A stretch of 64,000 nt of DNA from Microbispora hainanensis (GTDB lineage: Bacteria > Actinomycetota > Actinomycetes > Streptosporangiales > Streptosporangiaceae): positions 7,688,001 to 7,752,000 of the forward strand of contig NZ_CP108086.1 of NCBI RefSeq assembly GCF_036186745.1. The letters are read 5' to 3'. Under the pieces are notes generated by a model. That model had not been told where the DNA came from and ran no database searches. It was given only the letters and a program-made list of their open reading frames with translations. Shown one piece after another: positions 37,910 through 45,531 of the stretch (within the stretch, counting starts at the first letter, position 1; the number at the start of each line of letters is the position of its first letter). A program made the position numbers and the translations under genes.

Positions 37910-37970
37910 TGCCGGGCCATCACGGACCCGATGCTCAGTGTCCGGTCAAATAAGAGGATCAGCCGCTTCA
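37910..37970 (-). promoter_or_regulatory. Conserved upstream block of secreted protein 1
   Basis: On the minus strand, TTGACCGGACA (37939-37949) with TGAAGCG further upstream recurs in front of paralogue 2 (39741-39792) at the same spacing. TTGACC is a plausible -35 box; a CGTGAT follows 19 nt later in both. It lies in a 358-bp gap (37856-38213) that holds this block, an AT-richer stretch and the fasciclin terminator, but no gene. Confidence 0.55.
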
Positions 37971-38157
37971 GGACATAGACTCCCAGCTCACCCCCTGCTT
38001 CGCTCATTACGGAAATGACCGCGCCATGCTCCAAGTGCCCGTACGGCAATGCATGCGGTGAAATCGCGCGGCGAGAGACCGGGGAAGAGGCGGGAGAAGG
38101 CGGGGAAGCGGCCCGGGGACGGCGTGAAGGACACAGGGAAACCGCGAAAAACGGAAC

Positions 38158-38185
38158 GGGGGCGAGCCGTGAGCGGCTCACCCCC
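38158..38185 (-). terminator. Hairpin after the fasciclin gene
   Basis: Arms 38158-38169 and 38174-38185 pair with one mismatch around a 4-nt loop, 29 nt after the fasciclin gene's stop on the minus strand. Confidence 0.7.
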
Positions 38186-38213
38186 GTGAAGGCTGTTTCC
38201 GTACGACGGCCGA

Positions 38214-38876
38214 TCACCTCGGCATGAGAACCTTGTCGACCGCGTAGATGGTGGCGTTGCTCGTCGCGATGTTTCCGCAGGTCACAGTGGCGTCGTTGAC
38301 CTTGAGCGTGGAGTCGGACCCCGTGACGGTGAGCTTGCGCCCCTCGAGAGTGGTGAGCTCGCCGTGCATGTCCGCGGGCGCCTTGCGCCCCTTGACCACG
38401 TGGTAGGCCAGCAGCCCCCGGAGCGACTTGCGGTTCTTCATCAGCTGGTCGAGCTGGCTCTTCGGGATCTTGTTGAACGCGTCGTTCGTCGGCGCGAACA
38501 CCGTGATGTCCTGGGCGGAGTTGAGCGTCTCCACCAGGCCGGCCTTCTTCACCACGCGCGCCAGCGTGGAAAGCAGCGGGACGTCGGAGATCGCGGTGCC
38601 GACGGGCACCTTGGCCAGCTCTGCGGGGCTGCCCTTGCCCGAGGCCGGCAGCGAGGAGCAGCCCGCGCCGACGGGCGTTCCGGAGACGGACGGAGACGCG
38701 GACCCCGACGCGGTGGGGCTCTCGCTCGCCTCCGCGCTGGGAGTCTCGCTGGTCATGTCCGTCGCGGTCTCGTTGGCCGCGACCGGAGCGGGATTGCCGC
38801 CGCCCTGGCCGCCGCACGCCGCGGACATGGAAAGCGCCGCGGTCAGGGCGGCAAGGGCGAGCAGACGGGTATTCAT
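38214..38876 (-). CDS. Fasciclin (FAS1) domain putative lipoprotein
   Basis: 220 residues. Export signal with lipobox-like SAAC (Cys about 21), an acidic Ser/Thr/Glu spacer (about 30-75), then one FAS1 domain (about 85-220): ITVFAPTNDAFNKIP and LLAYHVVKG are the H1 and H2 signatures. Likely a surface adhesion or envelope protein of the MPT70/MPT83 type. It sits between the two paralogous secreted-protein genes, all on the minus strand. Confidence 0.88.
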   Translation of the reverse strand: MNTRLLALAALTAALSMSAACGGQGGGNPAPVAANETATDMTSETPSAEASESPTASGSASPSVSGTPVGAGCSSLPASGKGSPAELAKVPVGTAISDVPLLSTLARVVKKAGLVETLNSAQDITVFAPTNDAFNKIPKSQLDQLMKNRKSLRGLLAYHVVKGRKAPADMHGELTTLEGRKLTVTGSDSTLKVNDATVTCGNIATSNATIYAVDKVLMPR

Positions 38877-39048
38877 GATCGTGTTTCCTTAGTCGTGGAA
38901 AGGTCGTTGCTGGGTGGTTGGTCGGGTGCGTGATGAGACACGGGACGGGCGCACCGATCGGTCCCGGGGACCGGACGCGGTGCCCGGCGTGCCACCCGCA
39001 CGACCGTCCGCGCCGTCGGCGACCCCTGTGGACGGCGACACCGGAAGA

Positions 39049-39083
39049 GCCCGCCACACGGGCTCAGGACCGGTGTGGCGGGC
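39049..39083. terminator. Perfect 11-bp inverted repeat between the paralogue 2 and fasciclin genes
   Basis: GCCCGCCACAC (39049-39059) and GTGTGGCGGGC (39073-39083) pair across a 13-nt loop, in the spacer after paralogue 2 and before the fasciclin gene. It could end the upstream transcript or act as a regulatory structure. Confidence 0.5.
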
Positions 39084-39140
39084 CGTTCTGACGGGCCGGT
39101 CACACGGGCCTCTTCCGTCAGGCCGTCTGGGGTTGGCTCA

Positions 39141-39680
39141 CTAGCGCGGCCGCTGATGCTGGCGGGGCCTGGTGACCGGCTTCTTGCGCGCCGTCTTCGG
39201 CTGGGCCGCCTTCTGCTCCGCCTGCGGCAGCGGATAGATCCTGGTCGACTGGACGCCCTGCACCGGGCCGAAGGTGAACGGCTGCGGCGCCTGTGCGTTC
39301 GAGCCGGAAGCGACGACTGGCCGGATGAAGACGTCGCGTGTCTTGGGATCGATCACCGGGACGTACTTGGTCGTGGTCTCTCCATCGGCCTCCGTGCCCT
39401 CGATCGTGACCGGCGAGCGGGGAGCCGTGGCGCTGTCGTCGCGCTCGCCCTCCGTCCCGCTGGGGGTCATCCATGGCGGCGCCTGGGGAATGGTGGACGA
39501 GGGTCCCCCGGCCTGCGGCACCATGGCGGGCAGGGTCGCGAATTGCGGCCGGCCCGTGGACGGCGACGCGGCGTTGGTGTTGTCCGTGGTTGCCCTCGTA
39601 CCGGGCGGTGCCGGGTCCGGCGGCACGGCGGCCGGCCCGGAAAGCAGGGCGGCGGCCAGTACGGCTGTGCAGAGAGGCAT
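39141..39680 (-). CDS. Secreted low-complexity protein, paralogue 2
   Basis: 179 residues, with the same signal peptide as the gene at 37136-37855. The mature chain is Pro/Thr/Ala-rich, contains DVFIRPVV near residue 115 and ends in a basic Lys/Arg-rich tail (KKPVTRPRQHQRPR). Function unknown; probably a cell-wall-associated protein. Gene and upstream region appear duplicated together with paralogue 1. Confidence 0.7.
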   Translation of the reverse strand: MPLCTAVLAAALLSGPAAVPPDPAPPGTRATTDNTNAASPSTGRPQFATLPAMVPQAGGPSSTIPQAPPWMTPSGTEGERDDSATAPRSPVTIEGTEADGETTTKYVPVIDPKTRDVFIRPVVASGSNAQAPQPFTFGPVQGVQSTRIYPLPQAEQKAAQPKTARKKPVTRPRQHQRPR

Positions 39681-39740
39681 GAGACTCCCCCGAGGTCATG
39701 GATGGTACGAGCACGACGGTAAGCGCCGCACCGGGGAGTG

Positions 39741-39792
39741 ATCACGCATCCGACGACCAATGTCCGGTCAAGCATGATGATCGGGCGCTTCA
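39741..39792 (-). promoter_or_regulatory. Conserved upstream block of secreted protein 2
   Basis: TGTCCGGTCAA (39761-39771, plus-strand reading) with GCGCTTCA at its outer end repeats the block before paralogue 1 at the same distance from the start codon. Confidence 0.55.
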
Positions 39793-39953
39793 CCCGTAAA
39801 GATCCCATCAGTCCCGCGAGCGGCCTCGGCACGGCCGTGGAGAGGGCCGGAGCGGGACGGGCAGCGGGGCCCGTAGGGTGCCGTTTCCTCACGGGACCCG
39901 CGGGTGAGGGGGCCGGACGGGCTCGCCGGCGCACCGCCGCTTCGCCCGCGGTC

Positions 39954-40178
39954 TCACTCGGGCAGCCTGACCTCGATCGGCACCACGATCGGCGGACACT
40001 GGGGCGGGTGCGGCACGGGCCGCCGCTCGAAGTAGTGCTCCAGGGCCTGCCGCAGCCGGTCGAGCGCCTCGTCGACCGAATGCCCCTCGCAGGCGACCTC
40101 GACCTGAACGCACCGCGCACAGTACAGGCCGTCGTCCTCGGGGGTGACGGTCGCGGTCAGCCGCACGGTCCGTCCCAT
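39954..40178 (-). CDS. HicB-like small protein
   Basis: 74 residues. The pattern LTATVTPEDDGLYCARCVQVEVACEGHSVDEALDRL followed by an amphipathic helix is the partial RNase H-like fold of HicB-type antitoxins (UPF0150). No HicA gene is adjacent, and no separate DNA-binding domain follows, so it may be a solitary member. Start ATG at 40176-40178 (GTG at 40199 is an alternative). Confidence 0.65.
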   Translation of the reverse strand: MGRTVRLTATVTPEDDGLYCARCVQVEVACEGHSVDEALDRLRQALEHYFERRPVPHPPQCPPIVVPIEVRLPE

Positions 40179-40354
40179 GCTCCCACCGTGCGCGGTGACG
40201 GGCCGAGGTAATCCCGGCACCCGGGCAACAGTACGGAGATCCCCCGCCCGATCGGCTCGGCGACCTATGCGCTTCGCGCCGATTTTGCCTGATAGAGAGG
40301 CATTTCGGTGGCCAGTCGCGAGGCGGGCGGGCTTCCTCGGGTAGGGCCGGGCCC

Positions 40355-40582
40355 ATGGGCAAGAAGGACAAGAAGGAAGAGCCGTCGGCGGGCGACGAGG
40401 TCACCTGGAAGAGCCACGGCGGCGAGGCGGCCGGCAAGGTCGAGAAGAAGATCACCGAGCGTACGGAGGAGGCGGGCCGCACCGTGGCCGCCTCGCCCGA
40501 GGACCCGCAGTTCCTCGTACGTAGCGACAAGAGCGGTGGGACGGCGGTGCACAAGCCGTCGGCCCTGCATCCGAAGGAGTGA
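40355..40582 (+). CDS. DUF2945 (HVA1/TUDOR-like) small protein
   Basis: 75 residues, highly charged, with the family core GDEVTWKSHGGEAAGKVEKKI and a C-terminal PQFLVRSDKSGGTAVHKPSAL. Often found next to DUF3140 genes, as here. Function unknown. Start ATG at 40355. Confidence 0.85.
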   Translation: MGKKDKKEEPSAGDEVTWKSHGGEAAGKVEKKITERTEEAGRTVAASPEDPQFLVRSDKSGGTAVHKPSALHPKE

Positions 40583-40583
40583 C

Positions 40584-40913
40584 GTGACCGCCGACAGGAA
40601 GCAGACCGCCGCCGAGTTCGGTGAGGCGGTCAACATGTCCGCGGACGAACTGGAGCGATGGCTGCGCGAGGAGCCGTCGAAGGCGGTCGGCGACAAGCCG
40701 GACGGCGGCGAGTCGACGGGCCGCGAGTCCGGCCGGCACATCGTCGCCATCCTCCGCAAGAAGACGAGCGAGCTGGACGACGAGGACTACGCCCACATGC
40801 GCAAGGTCGTCGGATATGTCCGCCGGCACCTGGCCCAGCGCCCCTCGGGCGACGTGCGGGACACCCGCTGGCGATACTCCCTCATGAACTGGGGCCACGA
40901 CCCGCTGAAATAG
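40584..40913 (+). CDS. DUF3140 protein
   Basis: 109 residues starting at GTG 40584, 1 nt after the DUF2945 stop. Core motifs EFGEAVNMSADELERWL and RKVVGYVRRHLAQRP with WRYSLMNWGHDPLK at the end are typical. It forms an operon with the DUF2945 gene; biological role unknown. Confidence 0.88.
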   Translation: MTADRKQTAAEFGEAVNMSADELERWLREEPSKAVGDKPDGGESTGRESGRHIVAILRKKTSELDDEDYAHMRKVVGYVRRHLAQRPSGDVRDTRWRYSLMNWGHDPLK

Positions 40914-40969
40914 CGCCTTCGAACGGCCAGGTCCGCCGCCCCGGGGGTACGCAGGCACCTCACCTCGTG

Positions 40970-41115
40970 CCGCCAGGTGCACGACGGGCGGTCCGCGACG
41001 CCGGGTCCCCCGCGTGCCGACGCGAGGTGCCCTGCGGCAGGTCCGCGACCGGGTTCGCGAACGTGCCGCCGCGCGTTACCGCCAGGTGCACCACAGCCGG
41101 TCCGTGACGCCCGGT
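40970..41115. repeat. Degenerate direct repeats in a gene-free 319-bp gap
   Basis: CCGCCAGGTGCAC occurs at 40970-40982 and 41079-41091 and each is followed by a similar run (CGGTCCGYGACGCC). A third, weaker copy (GGTCCGCGACC) lies at about 41040. The gap 40914-41232 has no convincing gene. Confidence 0.55.
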
Positions 41116-41232
41116 TCGCGGGCGCGGGGACGCGCCCGCCGTGCCGGTCGTCTTGCCGCCGCTATGTCGTCTCCGACGAGTCACGCCCCGCTGCGCGTGG
41201 CCGAGGTCGGGGGGTATGGCGACGGAGACTCG

Positions 41233-41412
41233 CTAATCAAGCGTCTTCTTCCAGTGGAAGCCGCCGGGCAGGTTCACGGTGAGGGTGCGGCGTCCGTCCG
41301 CCGTCTTCGTGACGCGGAAGGCGCGTCCGCCGAAGCTGTGCCCGACGCCGCCGCGCGAGAGGTTGAGCCTGAACGGTCCCATCTTGATCGCTTTTCGGTA
41401 GCTCCAGCCCAT
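41233..41412 (-). CDS. DUF4236 small protein
   Basis: 59 residues, starting MGWSYRKAIKMGPFRLN and continuing LSRGGVGHSFGGRAFRV, a DUF4236 signature, with a C-terminal LPGGFHWKKTLD. The ATG at 41410-41412 is preceded by a near-perfect AAGGAGG. It was found by reading the strand directly because it is short. It is divergent from the Cys-rich protein gene. Confidence 0.85.
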   Translation of the reverse strand: MGWSYRKAIKMGPFRLNLSRGGVGHSFGGRAFRVTKTADGRRTLTVNLPGGFHWKKTLD

Positions 41413-41649
41413 GAGTTCCTCCTTGTTCTGCCGTGGCCTCGCGACTACCCCGGAGGACGATCAGCACACCGGCCGACGGATCATCTCCGTTTACGACCGT
41501 GCTGCCGGGTATGGCCACCAAAGAGCAATCCGGCCGTCAGGAACGCGATCGGATCGCCGAGCGGGCGCCGGAGGCGACGGACCCGACCTCGTCGGCGGGT
41601 CTCCGCCTCCTCGCGGGGACGCCTGCCCGAGAGCGGAAGGAGCTGTGCG

Positions 41650-42057
41650 ATGGGACACGCCGGAGTGATGCTGGAGACCTATCCCGCCGACCTCGGCGGC
41701 GTGGACAGGCAGGTGCTCGCCAAGTGCATCGAGGCCTGCTTCGACTGCGCGCAGACCTGTACGGCCTGCGCCGACGCCTGCCTGAGCGAGCACGCGGTGG
41801 CGGGGCTCGTCCGCTGCATCCGCACCAACCTCGACTGCGCCGACATCTGCGCGACGACGGGCCGGGTGCTGTCGAGGCACACCGGCTACGACGCGAACCT
41901 GACGCGCGCCCAGCTTGAGGCGTGCGCGCAGGCGTGCCGCAGTTGCGGCGACGAGTGCGGCCTGCACGCCCACATGCACGAGCACTGCCGGGTCTGCGCC
42001 GAGGCGTGCCGTCGCTGCGCCCAGGCCTGCAACGAGTTGCTGGCCGCGCTCGGCTGA
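41650..42057 (+). CDS. Cys-rich four-helix-bundle copper-binding protein (DUF326/Csp-like)
   Basis: 135 residues with 17 Cys spaced along helices (CIEACFDCAQTCTACADAC; CAQACRSCGDECG; CRVCAEACRRCAQAC). This is the Csp/DUF326 pattern, in which Cys lining a four-helix bundle store or sequester Cu(I). No signal peptide, so it would act in the cytosol. ATG at 41650 with AAGGAG upstream. A MarR gene follows about 150 nt later. Confidence 0.87.
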   Translation: MGHAGVMLETYPADLGGVDRQVLAKCIEACFDCAQTCTACADACLSEHAVAGLVRCIRTNLDCADICATTGRVLSRHTGYDANLTRAQLEACAQACRSCGDECGLHAHMHEHCRVCAEACRRCAQACNELLAALG

Positions 42058-42209
42058 GCACCCGCACTCTGACCTTCTCCCCGAGGCCGGTTCATCAGGG
42101 CGGTTCATCAGGGCGGCTCTCTTGGCGGCTTCCACGGCGCGGCCTCGCCCGCCGTACGTCGCCGGGGCGTTGGCATGGCCGCGGCAGGGACCGTGTAAAA
42201 ACTGTTCCT

Positions 42210-42713
42210 ATGGCAAAGGAAGCGGACGAGGAGCCGATCGGCGACGACCTGGAGGCCGTCACCGCAGCCGTGCTCACCGCCTCGCGTGTGCTCGTCGCGA
42301 TATCGGCACGGTCGCTGGCCGCGGCGGAGGACCGGGTCACCCTGCCGCAGTTCCGCATGTTGATGGTGGTCGGACAGGGCGAGACCAAGCTGGTGACGCT
42401 GGCGGACAAGCTCGGCGTCAATCCGTCGACGGCCATGCGCATGGCGGGCCGCCTCGCCGTCGCCGGCCTGCTGAAGCGCGAGGTGAATCCGCAGAACCGC
42501 CGGGAGACCCTGCTGCGGCTGACCGACAACGGGCGGCGGATCGTGGAGGAGGTCACCGCCCGGCGCAAGGAGGAGATCGCCGCGATCCTCACGCGAATGC
42601 CGGCGTCCCAGCGGCAGGCCCTCATCACCGCCATGCGGGAGTTCAACGACGCGGCGGGCGAGCCGCCCGCCCGCATCGCCTTCCCGCTCGGCTGGCCCGG
42701 CCCGTCCGCCTGA
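42210..42713 (+). CDS. MarR-family regulator
   Basis: 167 residues, winged-helix core ADKLGVNPSTAMRMAGRLAVAG and wing EVNPQNRRETLLRLT. The ATG at 42210 lies in an AT-rich stretch (TGTAAAAACTGTTCCT) with no clear Shine-Dalgarno. Its position after the copper-type protein gene suggests, but does not show, a link to metal or redox stress. Confidence 0.9.
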   Translation: MAKEADEEPIGDDLEAVTAAVLTASRVLVAISARSLAAAEDRVTLPQFRMLMVVGQGETKLVTLADKLGVNPSTAMRMAGRLAVAGLLKREVNPQNRRETLLRLTDNGRRIVEEVTARRKEEIAAILTRMPASQRQALITAMREFNDAAGEPPARIAFPLGWPGPSA

Positions 42714-42782
42714 CCACCGCCTGAGCGGCTTCCACGCCGTCGCCCCGGGCACAGGCCGAAATCCAGGCGCAGGGTCGTCGGA

Positions 42783-42917
42783 GATTCAGCGCCCGGAGGC
42801 GGCGCAGGCCCCGGCGATTCAGCGCCGGACGCGGCTTCCGCGGGGTCGGCTCAGGGCGAGCGCCCTGGGATCCAGCGCCTTGAAGGGGATCCAGTGCTCT
42901 GAAGCGCGACCCCGGAA
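42783..42917. repeat. Degenerate copies of the 3' end of the adjacent membrane-protein gene
   Basis: GATTCAGCGCC plus GGCGGCGCAGGC recur downstream of the stop codon at 42918 and resemble the last codons of the gene (GCC TGC GCC GCC on the minus strand). The tail seems to have been duplicated and to have decayed. The gap 42714-42917 has no gene. Confidence 0.5.
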
Positions 42918-43565
42918 TCAGCAGCCGTCGGCGGCGCAGGCTCCGGGGATGAGCCCGGGGGCTCCATCGGCGCCGGACGGCACCTCACCCTGGTCCTGGC
43001 TGCTGCCGCCCTTCGAACCGCCGCCCTTCGAGGCGCCGCTCGTCTTGCCAGACGAGCCGGTCCCGGTGTGGCCCGTGCTCTTCCCTCCGGAGGCGGAGCC
43101 GCCGCCCGAGGAGGCGGAGGCGGTGTCCGCGCCGCCACCACCGGACGCCTGCGATCCGCCGGCGCCCTGGTCCCCTGCGCCCTGATCGTTCGCGCCCTGA
43201 TCCGCTGAGCCCTGGTCGGCCGGGCCCTCCGCGTCCTGTCCGCCCTCGCCGCCCAGTCCGTCGCCCTGTCCGTCGCCCCGTCCGTCGCCCCGTCCGTCGC
43301 TCTGTCCGTCGTCCGCGGCGGAACCGGTGTCCTGGGCGGGGGCCGACTGGCCGGTCCCGGCCCCGGCGGGCGGGTCCGCGGGACCGAACCCGCCGCGCAG
43401 CGCGAAGCCCGCTCCCCCGGCCGCGAGCACGGCCACCAGGGCCACGGCGGCGATGACGACGGGCTTCATGTTCCTGGTCCTGGGGGGCGGCTCCTGCCGG
43501 CTGGAGAGGATCTCCTGCCGGAGCCGGTCATCGTGGCTCGTCTGTGACGGGACGCGCCCTTGCAT
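42918..43565 (-). CDS. Membrane-anchored Gly/Asp/Gln-rich low-complexity protein
   Basis: About 215 residues. A short basic cytoplasmic segment with Arg-Gln-rich sequence, a single membrane helix (VVIAAVALVAVLAAGGAGFAL, about 34-54) and a repetitive extracytoplasmic part: a four-fold GRGDGxGDG block, then DQGA pentapeptides, then Ser/Gly/Thr/Lys. It ends GACAADGC with two Cys. DNA repeats of 12 bp (43258-43305) and 15 bp encode the tail. Start taken at ATG 43563-43565 (GGGAG upstream); GTG 43607 is possible. Function unknown. Confidence 0.65.
   Translation of the reverse strand: MQGRVPSQTSHDDRLRQEILSSRQEPPPRTRNMKPVVIAAVALVAVLAAGGAGFALRGGFGPADPPAGAGTGQSAPAQDTGSAADDGQSDGRGDGRGDGQGDGLGGEGGQDAEGPADQGSADQGANDQGAGDQGAGGSQASGGGGADTASASSGGGSASGGKSTGHTGTGSSGKTSGASKGGGSKGGSSQDQGEVPSGADGAPGLIPGACAADGC
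43258..43305. repeat. Four 12-bp tandem units in the low-complexity membrane protein gene
   Basis: CCGTCGCCCYGT units at 43258-43269, 43270-43281, 43282-43293 and 43294-43305 with small differences. They encode the GDGRGDGQ-type block. Confidence 0.8.
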
Positions 43566-43878
43566 GCGAGACAACTCCCAGCGGTCGTGTTCGGGGGAAA
43601 CCTCCACGGCTTCCGCGGGTGGCTGCCCACCCTAACTCCACCCGTGACCAAATTTCACATAGACGGCTAAACAATCATGAATCTCCATAGGCCGCCGGAC
43701 CTGCGGTGTCACGACAAGTCCCCCGAGCATGCTCATTCTTGAGCAAACAAGGAGTAAAGGCCCTCGGTAGCATCCCAGTGCCACTCCGGCTTCCCGCCCA
43801 GATCAGCGCGTGGGAGACCGAGACCCCGCCCGGCCGGTCACCCGTCAAGCTGAGCGCCGTACAGCGAAGGAAGAATCG

Positions 43879-45075
43879 ATGACGGACGCCCGCCTTGCCT
43901 TTCCCGTGACGGAACGGGCCTGCCCGTTGGATCCGCCGCGGGAGTACGCCAGGCTCCGGCTCGAACGGCCGGTCAGCCAGGTCGACCTGCCCAGCGGCCA
44001 GTGGGCGTGGCTGCTCACCCGGCACCAGGACGTGCGGGCAGTGCTCGACGATCCTCGGTTCAGCTCCGACATGAGCCGGCCCGGGTTTCCCAACCTCTAC
44101 GCCAAGCCCGTCGAGCCCGTGCTCAAGGGCACGTTCATCCGCATGGACGGCGAGGAGCACGCCCACTATCGGCGCATGCTGACCGGGGAGTTCTCGGTGA
44201 AGCGTGTGGAGGCCATGCGCCCGGCGGTCGAAGCGGTCGTGGACGGCTGTCTCGACCGCATCGAGACGTCCGGCTCCCCGGCCGAGCTGGTGCGCGATCT
44301 GGCACTGCCGGTGCCCTCCCGGGTCATCTGCGGGATGCTCGGCGTCCCCCACGAAGACCACGGCACCTTCGGCGGCTATCTGCAGACGCTGTTCGACGCC
44401 AAGAGCGACCGCGAGCAGATCGGCGCCGCGAAGACCGGCCTCGCGGCCTACCTCGACCGGCTCGTGGCCGACAAGGAGCGCGAGCCCGGCGATGACCTGA
44501 TCAGCCGTCTCGTGACCGAGCAGGTGCTCCCCGGACGGCTGAGCAGGCAGGAGCTGATCACGATCTCCTGGATGCTGCTCGCCGCGGGTCACGAGACGAC
44601 CGCCCACATGATCGGCCTGGGGGTGCTGACCCTCCTGGAGCACCCCGATCAGCTCGCGGCGGCCAAGGCCGATCCGAAGCTGATGGCGTGCGCTGTGGAG
44701 GAGCTCCTGCGGCACCAGACCGTCATGCAGCTCGGCATGACGCGGGTGGCCGTGGCGGACGCCGTGGTCGGCGGGCAGCTCATCCGGGCCGGCGAGGGCG
44801 TCATCGCCCTCCTCGCGATGGCCAACCGCGACGGTGAGGTCTTCCCCGACGCCGACAGGTTCGACATCCGCCGCGGCGCGCGCAACCACGTCGCCTTCGG
44901 GTACGGCCCGCATCAGTGCCTCGGGCACACGCTCGCCCGGCTGGAACTGCAGGTCGCGTTCACCCGGCTGTTCGAGCGGTTCCCGGGCCTGCGCCTGGCA
45001 ACCCCCGTCGAGCGGATCCCCTTCCGCTACGACGCGATCGTGTACGGCGTGCAGGAACTTCCCGTCACCTGGTGA
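43879..45075 (+). CDS. Cytochrome P450
   Basis: 398 residues. I-helix AAGHETT, K-helix EELLRH (ExxR) and the heme loop FGYGPHQCLGH with the ligand Cys at 347 are all intact. Length and class are those of bacterial secondary-metabolism P450s. Start ATG at 43879 with GAAGGAAG upstream. A 3Fe-4S ferredoxin gene follows 72 nt later, which would deliver electrons. It may oxidise the polyketide product; leinamycin-type clusters are known to encode P450 and ferredoxin tailoring proteins. Confidence 0.95.
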   Translation: MTDARLAFPVTERACPLDPPREYARLRLERPVSQVDLPSGQWAWLLTRHQDVRAVLDDPRFSSDMSRPGFPNLYAKPVEPVLKGTFIRMDGEEHAHYRRMLTGEFSVKRVEAMRPAVEAVVDGCLDRIETSGSPAELVRDLALPVPSRVICGMLGVPHEDHGTFGGYLQTLFDAKSDREQIGAAKTGLAAYLDRLVADKEREPGDDLISRLVTEQVLPGRLSRQELITISWMLLAAGHETTAHMIGLGVLTLLEHPDQLAAAKADPKLMACAVEELLRHQTVMQLGMTRVAVADAVVGGQLIRAGEGVIALLAMANRDGEVFPDADRFDIRRGARNHVAFGYGPHQCLGHTLARLELQVAFTRLFERFPGLRLATPVERIPFRYDAIVYGVQELPVTW

Positions 45076-45147
45076 CAGGGGCCGCGCGCCCGCAGGACGA
45101 GATCGGACGAGCCGGTCCCCGTACGCCGGGGCGGCCGAGGAGGAAGT

Positions 45148-45345
45148 ATGCGTGTCAGCGTCGACACCAGCCGATGTTGCGGAGCGGGGACGTGTGTCCT
45201 CATCGCGCCCGGCGTCTTCGACCAGACCGACGACGAGGGCACGGTCGTCCTGATGGACCCGTGCCCTCCGCGGAAGTTGTGGAACGACGTGCGGGAGGCG
45301 GCGGTCGCGTGTCCCCGCAGCGCCATCGACGTCGACGACGAATGA
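45148..45345 (+). CDS. 3Fe-4S ferredoxin
   Basis: 65 residues with the 3Fe-4S ligand set C-x5-C...CP (Cys10, Cys16, Cys55) typical of P450-partner ferredoxins in actinomycetes. ATG at 45148 after GAGGAAG. It follows the P450 gene and is ended by a hairpin that overlaps its stop codon, so the two form a bicistronic unit. Confidence 0.93.
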   Translation: MRVSVDTSRCCGAGTCVLIAPGVFDQTDDEGTVVLMDPCPPRKLWNDVREAAVACPRSAIDVDDE

Positions 45346-45371
45346 GGGGCAGGGCCTTCCCTGCCCCTCAT
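45342..45371 (+). terminator. Perfect 13-bp terminator hairpin after the ferredoxin gene
   Basis: ATGAGGGGCAGGG (45342-45354) and CCCTGCCCCTCAT (45359-45371) pair perfectly with a 4-nt loop. It begins inside the ferredoxin stop codon region and separates the P450 pair from the Crp/Fnr gene. Confidence 0.85.
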
Positions 45372-45453
45372 CGCGTCCGGGATGCGCCGGCGCGGCGCCT
45401 GTGACCACCTCTCGAACTCCGACCAGCCCAAATAGGCACGACAATGCGCACGA

Positions 45454-45500
45454 TAAGCGCACTTTTCACATTAAGCATGCTTCGCTTAAACTCTAAGCGG
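45454..45500. promoter_or_regulatory. AT-rich region with repeated TAAGC motifs before the Crp/Fnr gene
   Basis: TAAGCGC (45454), TTAAGC (45471), GCTTAA (45484) and TAAGCGG (45494) form inverted repeats, centred on the palindrome AAGCATGCTT (45473-45482). They lie 32-80 nt upstream of the regulator start codon, suitable for an autoregulatory operator of a Crp/Fnr dimer. Confidence 0.55.
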
Positions 45501-45531
45501 ATCATGAGGCGTTGACATCATTGGGGGGTGT

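Noticed and set aside
40970-41115. CRISPR array
   Set aside because: Repeats are degenerate, long and only two or three in number, and no cas genes occur in the window.
45512-45517. TTGACA as a -35 box of the Crp/Fnr gene
   Set aside because: It lies only 15 nt before the ATG, leaving no room for a -10 box upstream of the ribosome site.
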